Shown here: in pieces, positions 35,802-44,834 of the stretch
Layout of the letters: every line of letters begins with the position of its first letter
How positions within the stretch are numbered: position 1 is the stretch's first letter
The notes under the pieces: model-generated
Database searches by the model: none
Told to the model about the DNA's origin: nothing
What the model saw: only the letters and a program-made list of their open reading frames with translations
From: Cerina sp048266425
Lineage (GTDB): Bacteria; Bacteroidota; Bacteroidia; Flavobacteriales; Flavobacteriaceae
Reading direction: 5' to 3'
Assembly: GCA_048266425.1 (NCBI GenBank)
Contig: JBLWZN010000024.1
Span: 1 to 64,000 of the forward strand
Length of the DNA: 64,000 nucleotides
Made by a program: the position numbers and the translations under genes

Positions 35802-37847
35802 TTAAATTAATCCGTTAAACTTTCTTATAAACCACTCAGTCGACAAAGCGGCTACAATGATTCCCAGGAGTATCCTGAAATCGATCAAAGATACAACATT
35901 TTCCCTGCCTCTTTGAATGGGCACAAAACGGGCATCCCCGTTCAATTCCTGTATCAAAGGTTTTGTTTCTGAAGGAAAATATAAACGACCATCCGTGTTG
36001 AGTGCCAATCGTTTCAGTTTTTTATAGTCGGTGGACAGGAATTGTTGTTCAACATCAAAATCGGAAATGGTAAAACTGCCCGATTTTGAAAGGTTCTCGT
36101 TTTTAACTGAAACGGTAAAGTCATACCGCCCGGCCGGTAAATCGCTAAGATCGGCCTCATAATAATCCTGTTGGAGCAACATCGGGATCTCTTTAGAGGT
36201 GCCATTTTCCTTTTCCTTGAGTTTTATGACCAAATTGGCATTGGCATCAAAAACGAAGGCCCCGTCAAAATAGGTTGCGGTTATTTTCGCAGTGTTGCTT
36301 CCGTCATAAATTGGTTTGTAGTCCAACATTAGCCGTGACTTCGGCTTTGTTGTAGTAAGGTAAAGGACGAGCTTGCCTAATAACTCATCAAAATTCTTAA
36401 AATTCTGATCGTTCCTAAACGATTGCATACGCCATTTCCAGATATTCTCGCCAAAGAGAACGGCCCCACGGCCTCCTACCGATCCATTTTCCTCACTGTA
36501 TACCGCCAACAATGGCTGATTTAAGGCCACCCCCCTAATTTGCTGCCCCAAAAGTACCTCATGTTTTTTTTGAAAAGTGATTTCACCAAGGTTGCCTTCC
36601 AAAGGAGGGAAATTGAAAATTGAAAAATCCGAGATATTGAAAAGCGGAAACCCCGAACTTAAAATTGGTAGGATTTCTTCGGTTTGGTTATAGCTTTTTT
36701 TGGTGAAATTGTCCTGCACCTTGTTCAAGAAACGCCAATCCGTTTTTGATCCGGTAATCGTGAAAGTGCTGATTTTGGTATTATCTATAAATTTGTATAT
36801 CTCCTGAAACGAGGAATTGGGTTGAAAGAGGATTAGCAGGTCCACATTCTTCAGATCCATCGATTTTACCGGCGATTTCAAGAAGGATACCGACCGTTGA
36901 CCATTGCTTTCCAACGCTTTTTTTAACGTCCCCAGATCTGGATGAAGGACACTGTAAATAATAGCGATGTTCGTTTTTTCATCGATAACCTCCACCGCTA
37001 TATCCCTTTTGTTGTTCACAGTATTCCTTTCCTCTTTTAGAGGTGATAGTGCCAGTTGAATGTTTTTTAGCCCGACGGATTCGGCCGTCAGTTGAATTTG
37101 CACAACTTTGCTGTTTTGGCTTTTGGAAAGTCTTATATTTTCATTAATAAGTGTTTTACCATCAATTAAAGCTTTTAATTGTGTAGAGACTTCCCTATCC
37201 CCATCATAGGAAACATGGACTTCTATTGGATATTTGTTTTTCAGAAATGCATACTTATTGAAATTTACCCGATCGATATGAAGATCTTCGTAAAGGGTAG
37301 TATCACCTAAGGCCACCGGGAAAACGGGAAATTTTTGCCTTCCCTTATAGAAGTCGTAGTCCTGACCCAAGGTTTGGTTGCCGTCGGTCAACAGGACTAT
37401 TGCGCCCGATTGCTGCGCAAACAAATTGTCCATGGTGGACAATGCCTTTGTAATATCCGTATTTTTCTCGGTAAAATTAAGGCTATCAGAATCCGATAAG
37501 CCGGTTCCGAAATTGTATTTTTTGATATTGAAGCGTTCCGCCAAGGATCCATTTTCTTCAATTTCCTTTAAGATCGAGGTGGCCTGAATTGCCCCGTCCG
37601 TTGATTTTATGGAAGACGAGTTGTCCATCAAAAGAATCAGGTCAGGTTTTTCGACCGTGAATTCTTCCTTTGTGAATTTTGGATTAATAAGGAGCAATAA
37701 GGTGCCGAACAAAGCCAGAAAACGCAAAAAAGAAAGAACAAAACTTAGTTTATCCCTTCTCTTTGTCCTATAATAATATTGAAAAAGCACCAATCCCAGG
37801 GCCAAAATTGCAGCGATAAGGATTAATACTAAGGTCTGGATATTCAT
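35802..37847 (-). CDS. VWA-domain membrane protein, function unknown
   Basis: A 681-aa protein with two N-terminal membrane segments (about 5-24 and 38-58), a VWA-like domain (about 70-200) and a C-terminal membrane segment (LLGIIVAALSTEWFIRKF). The metal-site motif D-x-S-x-S appears as LLMDNSSSI and the second acidic site as VLLTDGNQT. The large middle part is probably extracytoplasmic and beta-rich. Similar proteins occur in Bacteroidota next to AAA or transglutaminase-like genes, but here the partner is a prohibitin. Confidence 0.82.
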   Translation of the reverse strand: MNIQTLVLILIAAILALGLVLFQYYYRTKRRDKLSFVLSFLRFLALFGTLLLLINPKFTKEEFTVEKPDLILLMDNSSSIKSTDGAIQATSILKEIEENGSLAERFNIKKYNFGTGLSDSDSLNFTEKNTDITKALSTMDNLFAQQSGAIVLLTDGNQTLGQDYDFYKGRQKFPVFPVALGDTTLYEDLHIDRVNFNKYAFLKNKYPIEVHVSYDGDREVSTQLKALIDGKTLINENIRLSKSQNSKVVQIQLTAESVGLKNIQLALSPLKEERNTVNNKRDIAVEVIDEKTNIAIIYSVLHPDLGTLKKALESNGQRSVSFLKSPVKSMDLKNVDLLILFQPNSSFQEIYKFIDNTKISTFTITGSKTDWRFLNKVQDNFTKKSYNQTEEILPILSSGFPLFNISDFSIFNFPPLEGNLGEITFQKKHEVLLGQQIRGVALNQPLLAVYSEENGSVGGRGAVLFGENIWKWRMQSFRNDQNFKNFDELLGKLVLYLTTTKPKSRLMLDYKPIYDGSNTAKITATYFDGAFVFDANANLVIKLKEKENGTSKEIPMLLQQDYYEADLSDLPAGRYDFTVSVKNENLSKSGSFTISDFDVEQQFLSTDYKKLKRLALNTDGRLYFPSETKPLIQELNGDARFVPIQRGRENVVSLIDFRILLGIIVAALSTEWFIRKFNGLI

Positions 37848-37938
37848 TAAGGATTATTCTCTTTAAGTTCAGCGTGATGAGCTATGAGTTATGACAAAAC
37901 TAGACTAAAACGCTGAACCCACAACCCTGAACTCCAAA

Positions 37939-38685
37939 CTAGGTAAGCATACCCCCATCAACGTTCAATACCTGGCCAGTTATGTAAGCCGATAGATCGG
38001 ATGCAAGGAACAAACAGGCATTGGCTACATCTTCTGGAGATCCGCCGCGTTTTAAGGGGATACCATCCCGCCACATTTGCACCGTTTTTTCATCGAGTTT
38101 ATCGGTCATTTCCGTTTCGATAAAACCTGGGGCGATCGCATTGCAACGTATATTGCGAGATCCAAGTTCCAGGGCCACAGATTTGGTAAACCCGATCATA
38201 CCCGCTTTGGAAGCGGCATAGTTGGTCTGACCTGCATTTCCTTTTACACCTACAACACTGCTCATATTGATAATAGAACCGCTGCGCTGCTTAAGTAAGG
38301 TACGCTGTACCGCTTTGGTCATATTGAAAACGGATTTTAGGTTTATTTCGATAACGGAATCAAAGTCTTCCTCTGCCATTCTCATCAACAAATTGTCTTT
38401 TGTGATACCGGCGTTATTGATCAAAACATCAATTCCGCCAAAATCTTGCAAAACTTGGGCAATCAACTTTTCAGAATCCTCAAAGCTGGCCGCATTGCTC
38501 TTATAGGCTTTTGCCTTCACCCCTTTGGCGGTCAATTCTTTTTCCAGTTCCAATGCCGGGGCTTCGCTGGCGCTGTAGGTAAAGGCCACATTGGCACCAT
38601 GGTCTGCGAAAACCTGGGCAATGCCCCTTCCTATTCCCCTGCTTGCGCCGGTTATGATTACGTTTTTTCCTTCTAAAAGCTTCAT
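37939..38685 (-). CDS. fabG: 3-oxoacyl-ACP reductase
   Basis: A 248-aa short-chain dehydrogenase reducing 3-oxoacyl-ACP with NADPH in fatty acid synthesis. TGASRGIG (12-19) binds the cofactor; Ser143, Tyr156 and Lys160 (SS..YAASK) form the triad; INNAGIT and the final VLNVDGGM are typical FabG. It is 149 bases downstream of sucD with a short GGTTAAT tandem repeat in between. Confidence 0.93.
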   Translation of the reverse strand: MKLLEGKNVIITGASRGIGRGIAQVFADHGANVAFTYSASEAPALELEKELTAKGVKAKAYKSNAASFEDSEKLIAQVLQDFGGIDVLINNAGITKDNLLMRMAEEDFDSVIEINLKSVFNMTKAVQRTLLKQRSGSIINMSSVVGVKGNAGQTNYAASKAGMIGFTKSVALELGSRNIRCNAIAPGFIETEMTDKLDEKTVQMWRDGIPLKRGGSPEDVANACLFLASDLSAYITGQVLNVDGGMLT

Positions 38686-38834
38686 GATCTGATGGTTAAT
38701 GGTTAATGGTTAATAGTTGTTGGTTTTTTGTTTGCACATTCGTACTTCGTACTTTCTTCACCGTAAATTACTAGGTAGGTACAACCATAGGCGGGGCAAG
38801 TACTTCCTTTTAAATACCATCCACCTGTCCTATC

Positions 38835-39707
38835 TTACCCCATTACTTCCTTAACTTTCAATCCTATCTGGGCCGGGGAGTCCACTACGTGAATCCCACA
38901 TTCCCTCATGATTCTTTTCTTGGCCTGTGCTGTATCGTCACTACCTCCAACAATGGCTCCGGCATGCCCCATTGTCCGTCCGGCGGGCGCCGTTTCCCCG
39001 GCGATAAACCCAATAATTGGCTTTTTGCTCCCACTTTGTTTATACCATTTGGCAGCATCTGTTTCCAATTGTCCACCTATTTCCCCAATCATCACCACAC
39101 ATTTGGTTTCAGGGTCATTGATCAACAACTCCACTGCTTCCTTGGTGGTTGTTCCAATAATGGGATCTCCACCAATTCCGATTGCCGTAGTGATACCCAA
39201 ACCTTGACGCACCACTTGGTCCGCGGCCTCATAGGTAAGTGTGCCCGACTTGGAAACGATTCCCACATTACCTTTTTTGAACACAAATCCTGGCATAATG
39301 CCCACTTTTGCTTCTCCGGGGGTAATAACTCCAGGGCAGTTGGGACCTATTAAGCGGCAATCCATATGCTTTATGTAATCATATGCCTTTACCATATCGG
39401 CCACGGGAATACCTTCTGTAATCGTGATAATTACCTTTATCCCAGCACTGGCGGCCTCCATAATGGCATCTGCTGCAAAAGCAGGGGGTACGAATATTAT
39501 AGTTGTATCGGCTCCTACCTCTTTTACGGCTTCTTCGACGGTATTAAATACCGGCTTTCCCAAATGTTCTTGTCCTCCTTTCCCAGGCGTAACCCCGCCC
39601 ACAACATTTGTTCCGTACTCGATCATTTGTTCGGCGTGGAAAGTTCCTTCACTACCTGTGAAGCCCTGTACAATAATTTTGGAATCCTTGTTTACTAGTA
39701 CGCTCAT
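38835..39707 (-). CDS. sucD: Succinate-CoA ligase, alpha subunit
   Basis: A 290-aa CoA-binding subunit of the TCA-cycle enzyme that makes succinate and ATP or GTP from succinyl-CoA. The phosphorylated His248 lies in GRTMGHAGAIVGG; GFTGSEGTFHAEQMI is the CoA site and GPNCPGVITPGEAKVGIMP is conserved. The beta subunit gene is not in the window, as is usual in this group. Confidence 0.95.
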   Translation of the reverse strand: MSVLVNKDSKIIVQGFTGSEGTFHAEQMIEYGTNVVGGVTPGKGGQEHLGKPVFNTVEEAVKEVGADTTIIFVPPAFAADAIMEAASAGIKVIITITEGIPVADMVKAYDYIKHMDCRLIGPNCPGVITPGEAKVGIMPGFVFKKGNVGIVSKSGTLTYEAADQVVRQGLGITTAIGIGGDPIIGTTTKEAVELLINDPETKCVVMIGEIGGQLETDAAKWYKQSGSKKPIIGFIAGETAPAGRTMGHAGAIVGGSDDTAQAKKRIMRECGIHVVDSPAQIGLKVKEVMG

Positions 39708-39752
39708 TTTTTCGTTGGGTTATTAATTTATTCAGAGTTAGAATTCTGTAGG

Positions 39753-39770
39753 GACGCAATGCATTGCATC
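39753..39770. repeat. GACGCAATGCATTGCATC palindromic repeat
   Basis: An 18-bp palindrome with one mismatched pair, in the spacer upstream of sucD and preceded by GTAGG. This motif is a familiar interspersed repeat in several bacterial groups. Confidence 0.5.
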
Positions 39771-39914
39771 TTAATCCCATCATCATCGCTTTTCAACTGA
39801 AATTTATATTTTAATAATTCGCCTTCAACTGGCAATCCTCAATTTTCTATTGGTCTACTCTGCGTTCACAAAAATATAGGTTTGCGATCGATTTCAAAAA
39901 GAATGGCCATGCTA

Positions 39915-40847
39915 TTATTTTTCCAATTTTTTTAAAATGAAAGGAATCTGCTTTACATATGCCATTTGCTTCAGTTTTTGACGGGATTCCTCTATAGGTG
40001 TACCGAAGTAACTTTTACCTCCTGCGACGGATTTGGTAACGCCTGTCTGGCCCATAATAACTGCCTTTTTACCAATAGTAATTCCGCTGTTGGTCCCAAC
40101 CTGACCCCATAACGTGACTTCATCCTCAATGACTACACATCCAGCAATACCCGTTTGGGAGGCGATCAAGCACTTTTGTCCAATTCTAGTATCATGGCCT
40201 ACATGGACCTGATTGTCCAGTTTTGTTCCCTTGCCAATAATAGTATCACCCGTAACCCCTTTATCGATGGTACACAAAGCCCCGATATCCACATTGTCCT
40301 CAATTACAACCCTACCTCCAGAAATCAGTTTATCGAAGCCCGCCGGCCGGTTCTTATAATAAAATGCATCCGAACCAAGGACAGTACCGGCATGAATCGT
40401 TACATTATCGCCAATAACACAATTGTCATAAATGGAAACATTGGCATGGATAAGACAATTTTTACCAATGACAACGTTGTTCCCTATTACCACGTTGGGC
40501 TGTATAATGGTATCTTGACCAATTTGGGCCGACTTGGCAATAGGAACGGAGGATTTTTGAAAAGGTCTAAAAAATTGTATAAGTATGTTAAAATCGCGAA
40601 AGGGGTCGTCCGAAATCAATAGTGCCTTTCCTTTGGGGCAGGCCACATTTTTGTTGATCAGTACAACGCTGGCCTTGCAATTCAAGGCTTTGTCGTAGTA
40701 CTTGGGGTGATCCACAAAGACAATATCCCCAGTTTCGACCACATGAATCTCGTTCATACCAGTTACCGGGAAATCGTCGTTGCCAATATACTCCGTTCGG
40801 ATAATTGTCGCAATTTGCTTTAAGGTATGTGGTGTCTGGAATTTCAT
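39915..40847 (-). CDS. LpxD-like hexapeptide acyltransferase (second copy)
   Basis: A 310-aa left-handed beta-helix protein. The N-terminal part and hexapeptide repeats (IGQDTIIQPNVVIGNNVVIGKNCLIHANVSIYDNCVIGDNVTIHAG, then IEDNVDIGALCTIDKGV) match the LpxD layout. The usual LpxD catalytic His in the helix is plausible at QVHVGHDTRIG. A second and longer LpxD is at 43643-44668 in the same operon, so this copy probably has a different acyl or sugar-nucleotide substrate. Its ATG overlaps the efp stop by one base. Confidence 0.85.
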   Translation of the reverse strand: MKFQTPHTLKQIATIIRTEYIGNDDFPVTGMNEIHVVETGDIVFVDHPKYYDKALNCKASVVLINKNVACPKGKALLISDDPFRDFNILIQFFRPFQKSSVPIAKSAQIGQDTIIQPNVVIGNNVVIGKNCLIHANVSIYDNCVIGDNVTIHAGTVLGSDAFYYKNRPAGFDKLISGGRVVIEDNVDIGALCTIDKGVTGDTIIGKGTKLDNQVHVGHDTRIGQKCLIASQTGIAGCVVIEDEVTLWGQVGTNSGITIGKKAVIMGQTGVTKSVAGGKSYFGTPIEESRQKLKQMAYVKQIPFILKKLEK

Positions 40848-41410
40848 TACTTCACCCGTTCCATGTAATTTCCTTTTTCGGTATCGATCCTGATCTTATC
40901 CCCTTCGTTTATAAAAAGAGGTACGTTTACCCTTGCCCCCGTTTCCACTGTCGCTGGTTTGGTGGCATTGGTCGCGGTATTCCCCTTTACGCCAGGCTCG
41001 GCATGGGTAACTTCCAGGATAACACTTGCGGGCATTTCTACAGAAAGTGGCATACTATCCTCCGTATTGAATAAAATAGTGACCACTTCCCCTTCTTTTA
41101 ATAACCCAGGGGCATCCAACACTTCTTCCAGAAGTGTAATTTGGTTGTAATCGTCCGTGTTCATAAAATGATAAGTCTCCCCCTCTGCATACAAAAATTG
41201 ATACGTACGGGTTTCAACGCGGACGTCCTCTATTTTATGACCAGCGGAAAAGGTATTGTCCAGCACTTTTCCGGTTGTAACGCTTTTAAGTTTTGTCCGC
41301 ACAAAAGCTGGTCCCTTTCCTGGTTTTACGTGTAAAAACTCTATAATTTTATAAATGTCATTATTGTACCTAATGCACAATCCTTTTCTTATATCCGACG
41401 TTGATGCCAT
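40847..41410 (-). CDS. efp: Elongation factor P
   Basis: A 187-aa three-domain factor that rescues ribosomes stalled on polyproline. The N-terminal KOW-like domain has the loop EFLHVKPGKGPAFVRTKLKSV with the Lys (in HVKPGKGP) that is often modified; domains II and III follow, ending in GDKIRIDTEKGNYMERVK. It is embedded in the lipid A operon and overlaps the next gene by one base (TAATG). Confidence 0.95.
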   Translation of the reverse strand: MASTSDIRKGLCIRYNNDIYKIIEFLHVKPGKGPAFVRTKLKSVTTGKVLDNTFSAGHKIEDVRVETRTYQFLYAEGETYHFMNTDDYNQITLLEEVLDAPGLLKEGEVVTILFNTEDSMPLSVEMPASVILEVTHAEPGVKGNTATNATKPATVETGARVNVPLFINEGDKIRIDTEKGNYMERVK

Positions 41411-41462
41411 TTTATTGCTTTTTGATTGTAGTTGATGGTTATTGGTATTTAATTAGGAAGTA

Positions 41463-42248
41463 CTAATTCGCACTAAAATATCCTTTCATGATCCCCCTTT
41501 GGGAGTCACGTATAAATTGTAAAATCTCGTCCCTTTCAGGAGTTGCCTCCATTTCGGCCTCAATAATTTGGACCGCTTGGGTGTTATTATAGTGTTTTTG
41601 ATACAGGATTCTATAAATATTTTGGATATCCCTAATTTTTTCGGAAGTAAATCCCCTTCGCCTTAGTCCCACAGAATTGATTCCCACGTAGGACAAAGGT
41701 TCCCTGGCAGCCTTAACATACGGGGGTACATCCTTACGCACCAATGACCCACCGGTTACAAAAGCGTGGTTCCCAATGGATACAAATTGATGGACGGCCA
41801 CCAAGCCGGCAAGGATTACGTTTTCCCCGATGGTTACATGGCCGGCCAAGGTAGAATTATTTGAAAAGATACAATTGTTCCCAACGATGCAATCATGTGC
41901 TATGTGGCAATAGGCCATGATAAGGCAATTCTTTCCAATCACCGTTTTCATCCTATCGGAAGTGCCCTTATGGATCGTGGCGCATTCCCTTATGGTGGTA
42001 TTGTTGCCAATTTCAACTGTAGTCTCCTCCCCATTATACTTTAAATCCTGGGGGGGAGCGGAAATTACCGCGCCGGGAAAAATATTGCAGTTCTTACCGA
42101 TCCTGGCCCCTTCCATGATGGTGACATTGGATCCTATCCAGGTACCCTCGCCGATCACAACATTATTATGAATAGTAGTAAATGGGTCTACCACCACGTT
42201 TTTTGCAATTTTAGCTCCGGGGTGTATATACGCCAAAGGTTGGTTCAT
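41463..42248 (-). CDS. lpxA: UDP-N-acetylglucosamine acyltransferase
   Basis: A 261-aa first enzyme of lipid A synthesis, moving a 3-hydroxyacyl chain from ACP to UDP-GlcNAc. Hexapeptide repeats fill residues 8-190; the catalytic His lies in MAYCHIAHDCIVGN; the C-terminal helical domain (RRRGFTSEKIRDIQNIYRILY) is normal. It begins one base after the end of the lpxC-fabZ gene. Confidence 0.95.
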   Translation of the reverse strand: MNQPLAYIHPGAKIAKNVVVDPFTTIHNNVVIGEGTWIGSNVTIMEGARIGKNCNIFPGAVISAPPQDLKYNGEETTVEIGNNTTIRECATIHKGTSDRMKTVIGKNCLIMAYCHIAHDCIVGNNCIFSNNSTLAGHVTIGENVILAGLVAVHQFVSIGNHAFVTGGSLVRKDVPPYVKAAREPLSYVGINSVGLRRRGFTSEKIRDIQNIYRILYQKHYNNTQAVQIIEAEMEATPERDEILQFIRDSQRGIMKGYFSAN

Positions 42249-42249
42249 T

Positions 42250-43650
42250 CTATTTCTTTTTAACGATTTGGGCCATCATTTCCGCTTCACAAACCAGTTT
42301 GTCGTTGGCGTATGCATAGGCCTGCATATGGCAAATGCCCCTTCTGATAGGGGATATTAGGCTACAATGAAAAATTAGGGTGTCCCCTGGCAAAACTTTT
42401 TGTTTGAATTTTACGTTATCTATCTTCATAAAAAGAGTGAGATAATTTTCCGGATCGGGAACCGTGCTCAGCACTAAAATCCCACCGGTCTGGGCCATAG
42501 CTTCAACTTGAAGCACTCCTGGCATAACCGGTGCTCCTGGGAAATGGCCCACAAAAAAAGGCTCGTTCATGGTGACATTTTTCATGCCCACAACGTGGCT
42601 ATCGGAAAGCTCCAAGATCCTATCGATCAATAAAAATGGAGGTCTGTGGGGTAGCATGGCCATGATTTGATGTATATCCATCAACGGAGTGGCGCTCAAA
42701 TCATATTTTGGAACGTTATTTCGTTTTTCCATTTTAATAATTTTTGCCAATTTCTTGGCAAATTGCGTATTCACATAATGGCCTGGTTTATTGGCTATTA
42801 CCTTACCCCGAATTCTGGTTCCAGCAAGGGCCAGGTCTCCAATAACGTCCAACAACTTATGCCGGGCCGCTTCGTTGGGCTGGTGCAGGGTTAGGTTGTC
42901 CAGTATCCCATTGGGTTTTACAGAAATCTTTTTCTTATGAAAAACCTGCTCTAGCTTTTTCATGGTAGCCTCGGAAATTTCCTTGTCTACATACACGATG
43001 GCATTGTTAAGATCACCTCCCTTAATAAGGCCATTATCCAAAAGGGCCTCCAGTTCATGTAAAAAACTAAACGTCCTGGCATTTGCAATTTCTTCCTTAA
43101 AATCGGAAATACGGTCCAAGGTGGCATTTTGGGTTCCTAACACCTTGGTCCCGAAATCTACCATTGTGGTTATTTGGTATTCATCCGCAGGAATAATGGT
43201 AATCTCACTTCCAGAGTTCTCATCTTTATAGGAAATGACATCTTTGACTATAAATTCTTCCCTATCTGCGTTTTGTTCTACAATCCCGGCTTCCTCCAAT
43301 GCCTTAACAAAGAATTTGGACGAACCATCCATAATGGGCGGTTCTGGAGAATTAAGCTCTATAAGAACGTTGTCTATTTCCAAACCGACCAGGGCGGCCA
43401 GAACATGTTCAGAGGTTTGGATTTTTACCCCCCGTTTCTCCAAATTGGTGCCACGCTGGGTATTTATTACGTAATTGGCATCGGCTTCAATGATAGGTTC
43501 TCCCTCCAGATCTACCCGTTTAAAGGCATAGCCGTGGTTTTCAGGGGCCGGAAGGAATTTCATGATCACATTTTCCCCGGTATGAAGGCCAACGCCCGAA
43601 AGCGTCACTTCTTTGCCAATAGTCCGTTGTTTTGTATTCGTGTTACTCAC
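42250..43650 (-). CDS. lpxC/fabZ: LpxC-FabZ fusion: deacetylase / hydroxyacyl-ACP dehydratase
   Basis: A 466-aa fusion typical of Bacteroidota. LpxC (about 1-305) has the zinc His82 in QTSEHVLAALVG and HKLLDVIGDLALAG with a further His and Asp; it commits UDP-GlcNAc to lipid A. FabZ (about 325-466) has FFVGHFPGAPVMPGVLQVEAMAQ. The start codon is GTG and overlaps the end of lpxD by 8 bases. Confidence 0.96.
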   Translation of the reverse strand: MSNTNTKQRTIGKEVTLSGVGLHTGENVIMKFLPAPENHGYAFKRVDLEGEPIIEADANYVINTQRGTNLEKRGVKIQTSEHVLAALVGLEIDNVLIELNSPEPPIMDGSSKFFVKALEEAGIVEQNADREEFIVKDVISYKDENSGSEITIIPADEYQITTMVDFGTKVLGTQNATLDRISDFKEEIANARTFSFLHELEALLDNGLIKGGDLNNAIVYVDKEISEATMKKLEQVFHKKKISVKPNGILDNLTLHQPNEAARHKLLDVIGDLALAGTRIRGKVIANKPGHYVNTQFAKKLAKIIKMEKRNNVPKYDLSATPLMDIHQIMAMLPHRPPFLLIDRILELSDSHVVGMKNVTMNEPFFVGHFPGAPVMPGVLQVEAMAQTGGILVLSTVPDPENYLTLFMKIDNVKFKQKVLPGDTLIFHCSLISPIRRGICHMQAYAYANDKLVCEAEMMAQIVKKK

Positions 43651-44668
43651 CTGCTAACGTTTTATCAATTTCGTCAATTCTGTTTACAATTTTGCCCAAA
43701 TTTTTAAAATGCACATAGGATTTGTTGTAATCGGAATAGTTATAGGCGGGAGATCCCTGAAGTACCTCATCATCCTTCACATTGCGTCCAATTCCCGATT
43801 GTGCTTGAATCCTTACCCTATTTCCGATACTTATATGACCCACTATTCCTACCTGCCCTCCGATCATACAGTGTTTCCCGATTTTGGTAGAGCCGGCAAT
43901 GCCTGTTTGGGCAGCGATTACCGTATGCTCACCTATTTCAACGTTATGGGCAATTTGTATTTGATTGTCTAATTTTACTCCCTTTCTTAATATGGTAGAG
44001 CCCAAGGTTGCACGATCTATTGTGGTTCCGGCTCCAATATCCACATTATCCTCCAGGATTACATTTCCTGTTTGTGGCACCTTGCTAAATCCACCTTCCT
44101 CATTTGGCGCAAATCCAAAACCATCGGCCCCGATGATCACCCCACTGTTAATAACACAATGATTACCGATTACACTCTCTGAATAGATCTTTGCACCAGC
44201 AAAAATGATCACATTATTCCCTATGACTACATTGTCACCAATATAAACGTTGGGATAGATCTTTACGTGTTCCCCTATCTTTACATTATTGCCCAAATAG
44301 GAAAATGCTCCCAAATATAGCCCAATTCCGTAGGTAGCGGTCTCCGACATAAAAACAGGGTTCTCAATGCCCTGCTTATCGCTCTTTACCTGATTGTAAT
44401 ACTCCAAAAGCTTAGAAAAGGATTTATAGGCATCATCCACTTTAATAAGGGTGGTCGCCAATACTTGCTCAGGAACAAAATCCCTATTTACAATGGTTAC
44501 GGAAGCTTTTGTGGTATAAATAAAAGAAGTGTATTTGGGATTTGCCAAGAACGTCAGCGATCCTTTTTCCCCTTCCTCAATTTTGGTGAGTTTATGCACG
44601 GCGATTTCCGGGTTGCCATCAACCTCACCTTCCAAAATACCTGCCAATTGACCCGCCGTAAATTTCAT
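43643..44668 (-). CDS. lpxD: UDP-3-O-(3-hydroxymyristoyl)glucosamine N-acyltransferase
   Basis: A 341-aa acyltransferase of lipid A synthesis. The N-terminal uridine-binding domain (FTAGQLAGILEGEVDGN...TFLANPKYTSFIY) is followed by many hexapeptide repeats and the catalytic His region QIAHNVEIGEHTVIAAQTG. I prefer the ATG at 44668; a GTG two codons upstream is also possible. It leads the lpxD-lpxC/fabZ-lpxA-efp block. Confidence 0.95.
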   Translation of the reverse strand: MKFTAGQLAGILEGEVDGNPEIAVHKLTKIEEGEKGSLTFLANPKYTSFIYTTKASVTIVNRDFVPEQVLATTLIKVDDAYKSFSKLLEYYNQVKSDKQGIENPVFMSETATYGIGLYLGAFSYLGNNVKIGEHVKIYPNVYIGDNVVIGNNVIIFAGAKIYSESVIGNHCVINSGVIIGADGFGFAPNEEGGFSKVPQTGNVILEDNVDIGAGTTIDRATLGSTILRKGVKLDNQIQIAHNVEIGEHTVIAAQTGIAGSTKIGKHCMIGGQVGIVGHISIGNRVRIQAQSGIGRNVKDDEVLQGSPAYNYSDYNKSYVHFKNLGKIVNRIDEIDKTLAGE

Positions 44669-44834
44669 GGTCACAAAAGTAAGAAAAATTGGTTTATAGT
44701 TTATTTTTTAGTTGATGGTTGGTACTTGATGGCCTAAAAAACACTGCACTAAACCTAAAAACAATAATTAAATCGTTCTTCCGTGTAATTTTACCCTTAA
44801 CAATTTATATACTTTTCAAATTTTAACTTGAGTT

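Noticed and set aside
38686..38834. GGTTAAT tandem repeats after sucD as a regulatory array
   Set aside because: Only three units of a short AT-rich word; more likely simple sequence.
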